From: Cryptomeria japonica
Taxonomy: Eukaryota; Streptophyta; Pinopsida; Cupressales; Cupressaceae
DNA length: 64,000 nucleotides
Assembly (NCBI RefSeq): GCF_030272615.1
Contig: NC_081406.1
Span: 218,248,997 to 218,312,996, forward strand
Direction of reading: 5' to 3'
Below, piece after piece: positions 58,890-64,000 of the stretch (position 1 is its first letter; every line of letters starts with the position of its first letter). The notes beneath the pieces were generated by a model that had not been told where the DNA came from, did not search any database, and saw only the letters and a program-made list of their open reading frames with translations. Position numbers and translations under genes: made by a program.

Positions 58890-59935
58890 GATTGGAATGA
58901 GAGACTTAGGGATAGAGGAAATAGAGGGTAAGGGAGGTTAGAGACCAAGAGGATAGATAGATTTGAGATGGGGGTTTAAGAAGGGTGGGGGAGATAGAGA
59001 GGGAGAGGGGAAGAAAGGGGGGAGAGACCTAGAGAGAGGAGGGAGTGAGGAAGAAAGTGAGGGAAAGAGATGGGGGTAAGGATGGAGAGGGAGATAGAGA
59101 GGGATAGGGAAATAAATGGACTATGAGACCTAAAGAGGGGAGGGAGAAAGAAGAGGAGGGATATAATAACAAAGAGAGATGGGTAGGAGGGGATGAAGAG
59201 TATAAGAGGCGAAGAGTGAGGAATCGAGAGGAGGGTAGATAGAGGTGAGGGGAGAGAGAGAAGGGGAGATCTAGTTCATAGAGAGACATGGGTATGAGGG
59301 GAGGGAGAAAGAGATGGACATAGAGAGAGATAAATGGAGAGATAGATTATGAGGTGAGATACCTAAAGGGGGAGAGAGAGGTGAGAGACCTAACTAGGGA
59401 GAGAGATTGATGTGAGATGGATAGAGGGGATACCTTGAGAGGTGGGTAATGAAACATAGATGCATATCTATAAATATGGATAGGGAGGGAGGGAGAGGAG
59501 ATAATTGAGAGAGGGGAGTGAGAGATAAAACATGAGAGAGAAAAGAACAAAGAGAAGGAGATGGCTAAGGAAGGAGGGAGGGAGAGGTAGATAGTGAGTT
59601 ATTGAAAGACATAGAGAGGGTAATGGTAGATAGGTGAGGTCCAAATAATTTGCAAAGCGATGGAGAGAAGTGGAGAGGGAGTGAAAGAAATAGGGGGAGA
59701 GATAAAGAGGTGATATACTTAGAGCCTAGGGAGGGATGGAGGAGAGACATAGGAGGTAGAGATAGAGTTGAGATAGATAGAGAAGGACAGAGATAGATAG
59801 TGAGATGAGGAGGGATAGTTACTGAGGTAAAGAGGGAGGGAGATAATGATCAAGAGAAAAAATGTGAGAGGGAGAGATGGGGAAAAGGAGGGAATGTGAG
59901 GTAGAGAGAACGGGAGAGAGAGGTTGGGTTTGACT
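58890..59935. repeat. kilobase polypurine (GA-rich) tract
   Basis: The plus strand is almost entirely A and G, built from degenerate GAGAGGGAGA, GATAGAGAGG and similar words, with few C and scattered T. The Ser/Leu/Pro-rich minus frames here are translations of this simple sequence and are not genes. Confidence 0.95.
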
Positions 59936-61256
59936 TGAGTTCTGAACATTCAATTAAACTAGGAAAGAAAGTGAGAATAAGAGACATTGTTCAAATGCTA
60001 AACATTTGGCTAGCACCATATTTGGCATGTGCCAAATGCAAAAACTGGACTTTTCCCTTTGGCTAGCCAAATGGGAAAAGCCCTTTTGAATTTGGCGTGC
60101 AACAAATTGTCTACATTGGGAAACACCAAACCTATTGGTTGGATTTTCTTTGGGCACCCAACCCAAAGGTTTGGCAACCATTTCAAGTCAAAGATGTGTT
60201 TTGATTAGAAGATTAAAAATTTTGACATATTTTTGGTTGTGCTCTTCGTCAGGTTTGCACATGTTTCAATGAAGGTATGAAAAAATACCATATTATCCTT
60301 AAGCTCTCTCTTAGCTATCTAACCATGTAATTTGTTTCATGTTTTGATTTTTTTAAGGCTTTCATCTTTAATTTCTTTTCTTAGTGTGTCCATTTTTTGT
60401 CAAAAACCAACATATGCTATTTTGGGTATAGTTTTTTACACATTCATTGAATTTGAAAGAAAATTACATTTTTAGAAACTAGACTCTATTCTACACACCT
60501 TGAAGAAAAGGTTTTGATTTTTTATTAGTTTTCAATGATTTAAGGGTGAAGCATGCTCTAATTTATGTTTTTCAGGATCTGTCCAATTTGAAAATTAGTA
60601 AAAAGCCATATACACATTAAAAGATTATTGAAAAATCCGGCATAAACAAGAAGGTTTTAGCTAATTTCTCATTGAAGCAATTTTAAAAATTCTAAAGAAA
60701 AGTTAACATTTTAGGGGGCCACAAGAAATGTCGTGTTATGTATTTAGCATAAAAACATGACCATTTTTTATGGCCCCCCTTTTTGAAGCCCTTAATCTTC
60801 ACCATTTTCAAAAAAAATTAGTAGTTTAAAAAGTAGACTCGAAGCACTTTGACTCTTGTTCTTGTTGCATCTTCAAATTTGGAGTGTAACTATGTTCAAT
60901 TTGTCTATAAGTATACTAATTATCTAATTACTATTTTTAAAGATAAATATATTAAAATAAACATTTTGAAAATATTTCTTGATATATTTAACATAATTCT
61001 TTTTAAAGATAAAAATACTAAAAATTTAATAATTTTATATGTAGATAATTGTCAAATTTAACATACACACATACATGAATAATTTTTTTAAATATAAATA
61101 TTTTCACATAGATATTTTGAAAACAATATATCTTGATATCTTTAACACATTTTTTTTCAAAGATAAACATACTAATTATTTTATGTGTACATTATTTAAT
61201 ATTTTTTAATCATCAATGTTTTGGATAACACACACACGTGTGTGTTTGTATGTATA

Positions 61257-61257
<1 letters not shown>
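59936..61257. other. AT-rich spacer, no gene seen
   Basis: Includes a short stretch rich in TTTGGC / GCCAAA words at 59995-60180. The short frames at 59954-60181 and 60849-61061 show no family features. Confidence 0.5.

Positions 61258-61264
<7 letters not shown>

Positions 61265-61304
<40 letters not shown>
61265..61304. repeat. (AT)n microsatellite
   Basis: About 40 bases of uninterrupted AT dinucleotides. Confidence 0.95.
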
Positions 61305-61308
<4 letters not shown>

Positions 61309-61424
61309 TAACATCATTACTATAAATTATATAACTTATAAATTGTGTATATAATAAGATTTATTTTAAATATGAAGGAGGACGTGAAGGAGGAGGAGGA
61401 GGACATGCATTAATGTCAGGGAGG

Positions 61425-61675
61425 AGGTTCCCCATTGGTGGCCTCACCTCGAGCAAGGGCCAAGCTATAAATCCTTGTGCTTCACCAAGTTCAAATCCCA
61501 CAGAGGGTAAGATATGTATGCATTGTTTATAGCATAGTTAGGTGCCTCTCACAAGAAGTATAGGTAGTCCCATATTGCTACAAGCCATCTGGAGACCCAT
61601 ATATAGATTGCCTAGCCTCGTGGACTATAAAAGAAACTTTCTTTATTTCTTTCCAAACAAAAAATAAAATAAAAG
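61425..61675 (+). mobile_element. SINE-like element
   Basis: CATTGGTGGCCTCACCTCGAG gives an A-box-like start and AAGTTCAAATCCCA, about 50 bp on, is a good match to a Pol III B box. The stretch ends in an A-rich tail (AAACAAAAAATAAAATAAAA). No clear target duplication was found. SINE identity rests on the two promoter-like boxes and the tail. Confidence 0.5.
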
Positions 61676-61937
61676 TGTTTCTTTTAAATATATATGCAAT
61701 TATTATCAAATATAAATAAAGTGAAATAAATATTTTGAAAATATTTTTTAATCATCAAGATCACACATATACACACGTGTGTCTGTATGTGTATATATAC
61801 ATATACATATAATATACAATTTTTTTTAAATTATTAAATAACATCATTACTATAATATGACTTATAAATTATTATATCTCTTTTAAATATATATACAATT
61901 ATTACTAAAAATAAATGAAGTGAAATAAATAATTTGA

Positions 61938-62056
61938 AAATGGGATGACCCCACAACACAACGGTTAACTATGAGCCTCCTGCATGGGAGACCTTGGGTT
62001 TTAAGTCTACTCGACTGGTTCTTAGCTCTAGGGAAAAGCTAAAAAATACCACTTCG
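61938..62056 (+). mobile_element. second SINE-like fragment
   Basis: GGGATGACCCCACAAC, then CGGTTAACTATGAGCCTCC and TTGGGTTTTAAGTCTAC, in the spacing of a tRNA-derived A box and a degenerate B box. It ends in an A-rich run near 62040. Support is modest. Confidence 0.4.
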
Positions 62057-62064
62057 CTTATTAC

Positions 62065-62068
<4 letters not shown>

Positions 62069-62105
<37 letters not shown>
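62069..62105. repeat. (AT)n microsatellite
   Basis: About 37 bases of AT dinucleotides. Confidence 0.95.
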
Positions 62106-62108
<3 letters not shown>

Positions 62109-62962
62109 AGATAAGTATAGTGATTATCTATTTTTTTAAAAATAATTATAATGAAATATACATTTTGAAAAAATATTTCTTGATATCTTTACTCATTTCT
62201 TCCTAAAGATAAACATACTAATTATTTAATAATTTCATATATAAATAATTGTTAAATTTAATATATATTAAAAAAATTGTACAAATTCACTATATAGAAT
62301 TCTTTATATCATTGTTAAGATCCTTCCATGTAATTATTGTCTTTAACAAGACAATTATTAAAAAATATTAAAAATCTAAAAAGAAGGCAATGAATCTATT
62401 GAATGGATTTAACTGAACTTCATCCCTCTAACACAATACATTAATATACTAAAACTTGGGAAGTTGGGATGCAGGATGGATAATCCGTGTTCGTATTTTA
62501 TACATACCTATGACATGGCTTTTATTTCAATGTACCATAGTATCAAATATTAAAATGTTCTATAATTTTCTTTTGGCCCTCCAACAAATTAATAATAATA
62601 ATCATCATCCATTGGCCTTGAATTCTATCCAGGCATGTGCTCGTTTCATTCTATAATATGTTAACTATAAATCATTATTTTCATGACCTTTGAAGGGGGA
62701 ATGAGGAGATCTAGAATGATGGCAGAGCAAGAGGAAGTAGGACTGAAATTTCATGAGTACTTGTCAGTGGTAGGTGAGGAACAAGAGGAGAACTTGACGA
62801 TAATAGGGGAAACAACACAACTGGGAGAGTAAAGAAAAATATGTTTCTTTTGAGCTCTACAAATTTCCCGCCTTTCCTTGCATTTGAATCTGATCCATCT
62901 ACATGAACGCCCCCTCTGGGGAGGTCTCTTCCTCCATGCAACCCGACCCCTAACCCGATACC
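62106..62962. other. spacer, possible LINE 5' end
   Basis: AT-rich to about 62690, then more balanced sequence up to the ORF1 start at 62963. The part from about 62700 probably belongs to the plus-strand LINE's 5' untranslated region; that is inference from position. Confidence 0.4.
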
Positions 62963-63897
62963 ATGGTCGATTCACATGTTGTTGGTTTTGTTACTAGGAC
63001 CCCACTATCTGCAGGTCATACAAAAAAAACCGCCAAGTTTGATATTCCTTTCTCCTCCTCATCAGTGGTACTGATGAGCTCTGGCCTGAAAGATGGACTG
63101 AAGAATATACCCCTCCTTGGGCCGAAATCGGCTACCAAATTGAAGAATGCGAAGCTTGGTAAGAAATATTCCAAATCCAACTAGAAAAATGCCCTTCTCG
63201 GGTCCATTAATCCAACTGGAAACATGATTAGGAGATGGGCCAAATCAAGATGGAAACTAAAAGGTAGTGTCGACATCTCGACAATGCTTGGTGGTCTCTT
63301 CCTTTTCAAGTTCATTATGGAGGAAGCCCTTATCTTTATCATCTCAGGCTCATAAGCTTATGGGAAGTATTTCCTAACTCTGGCAAAATGGAAGCCTAGT
63401 TTTGACCCCTCAGCTAAACTCAACGGTATGGCTACTTTTTGGGTTAGACTACCTAGCCTACCACTAGAATTCAGGGATGAACAAATCTTCTGCTGGATTG
63501 GGAACTCGTTCGGCAACTATGTTACAATAGACTCGGTCACTCTGGCTAAATCCAGGTTGGTGTATGCACGTTTTTGTGTCAATGTTGTGATTGACAAATC
63601 TCTCCCTAATTTTGTTTCTTTAAACTCAAAGTGGGGAAAATGGTCCCAGGCCATTATCTATGAAAATTGTTCCATTTTTTGTAATAAGTGTTATAAACAA
63701 GGGCACACTTATGCTGAGTGTAAAATGCAGGAGTCTGTAGAACCCAAGCTGAAGGAAAAGGCTATTATTGATGAACCCATTATCCCAAGTCCTCCCTCTT
63801 CATCAACCCCCTTGGGACTACCTAAAGCAAACAAAGTCCCTGATGACTACCCCCACACTGACAAGATCCTTGAGATCTTAAAAACCCCGGTTGATCC
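62963..63897 (+). pseudogene. plus-strand LINE ORF1: DUF4283 and CCHC
   Basis: ORF1 of a second plant L1-type LINE. It starts MVDSHVVGFVTRTPLSAGHT and runs to a TAG at 63182. It then continues in the same frame through NMIRRWAKSRWKLKGSVDIS, a TAA at 63352 and KYFLTLAKWKPSFDPSAKLN, and is open from 63428: TFWVRLPSLPLEFRDEQIFC, KSRLVYARFCVNVVIDKSLP (DUF4283), then the knuckle CNKCYKQGHTYAEC at about 63680-63721. The frame is cut at 63897 by the start of an LTR of family E, so ORF2 is not in the window. It shares domain order with the ORF1 at 34023-35220 but is clearly diverged. DUF4283 is the family's RNA-binding module. Confidence 0.87.
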
Positions 63898-64000
63898 TAT
63901 TGGCATTATGTGAACCGGTATGAGGATATAATGAGATTGTATGTTGTCATTGATGTCAATATGCTGAAGAGGTGAGAACCGACATATGTGAGAACCGGTA
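63898..64000 (+). mobile_element. start of an LTR of family E, cut by the window end
   Basis: TATTGGCATTATGTGAACCG and the following 80 bases match solo LTR E from 36331 closely, including TTGTCATTGATGTCAA at 63944-63959. The first two bases are TA where E has TG. It interrupts the LINE ORF1. Confidence 0.88.

Noticed and set aside
59029-59949. Several Ser/Leu/Pro-rich minus-strand frames
   Set aside because: They arise from the polypurine tract, which has few possible stop codons on the opposite strand; no sequence features of proteins.

Overview
This window looks like repeat-dominated nuclear DNA from a seed plant with a large genome. A gymnosperm is my best guess, but that is inference. 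The DNA is AT-rich, holds no confident single-copy host gene, and is built from plant-type LTR retrotransposons, an L1-type LINE with a plant RNase H domain, and SINE-like pieces nested inside one another. Nearly every coding region is interrupted by stops or frameshifts.

Layout. 1-4375 is AT-rich DNA without a recognisable gene, with (AT)n tracts, a GC-rich island of stacked inverted repeats, and a hairpin with telomere-like CCCTAA arms. 4376-41893 is one large minus-strand Ty3/gypsy element, here called A. Its 5' LTR is at 40741-41893, its primer site at 40718-40734, then come a leader, gag, protease, a G-patch segment and the start of reverse transcriptase. It is cut by three insertions: a solo LTR (E, 36331-37751), a 6.5 kb LINE (28880-35388, 11-bp target duplication) and a Ty1/copia element (C, 6091-28097). 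The copia 5' LTR is itself split by a 12.9 kb gypsy-like element (B, 7096-19987, target duplication GATGT). A second, uninterrupted copy of that LTR at 26647-28097 shows the empty site.

Element B has full LTRs, a primer site and a polypurine tract but no recognisable pol. It carries a gag-position ORF of unknown type and, antisense, a degenerate plant mobile domain (PMD) gene. Element C carries gag, protease, integrase, reverse transcriptase and RNase H, all with stops. A 1.5 kb piece of element A is duplicated directly between the copia 3' end and its 3' LTR, joined at a chimeric junction beside the copia polypurine tract.

41894-51942 contains a decayed minus-strand coding sequence (J) split by a complete LTR element (D, 44909-51507, target duplication AATCT). 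D has intact LTR ends, primer site, polypurine tract and a zinc-knuckle gag, but in place of pol it has an unrecognised frame of about 1,100 codons. 52007-55070 holds a 51-bp minisatellite and a tandem array of about seven 349-bp monomers. 55801-58432 is a decayed minus-strand gene with several introns, unlike the retroelements. 58890-59935 is a kilobase of almost pure purine sequence. The right end holds AT-rich DNA, two SINE-like pieces, a plus-strand LINE ORF1 and the start of another copy of LTR family E.

The most unusual content is the non-autonomous element D with its large unknown protein, element B with its antisense PMD gene, the multi-exon unknown gene, and the order of nested insertions, which can be read from target duplications and from reading frames that resume in phase.
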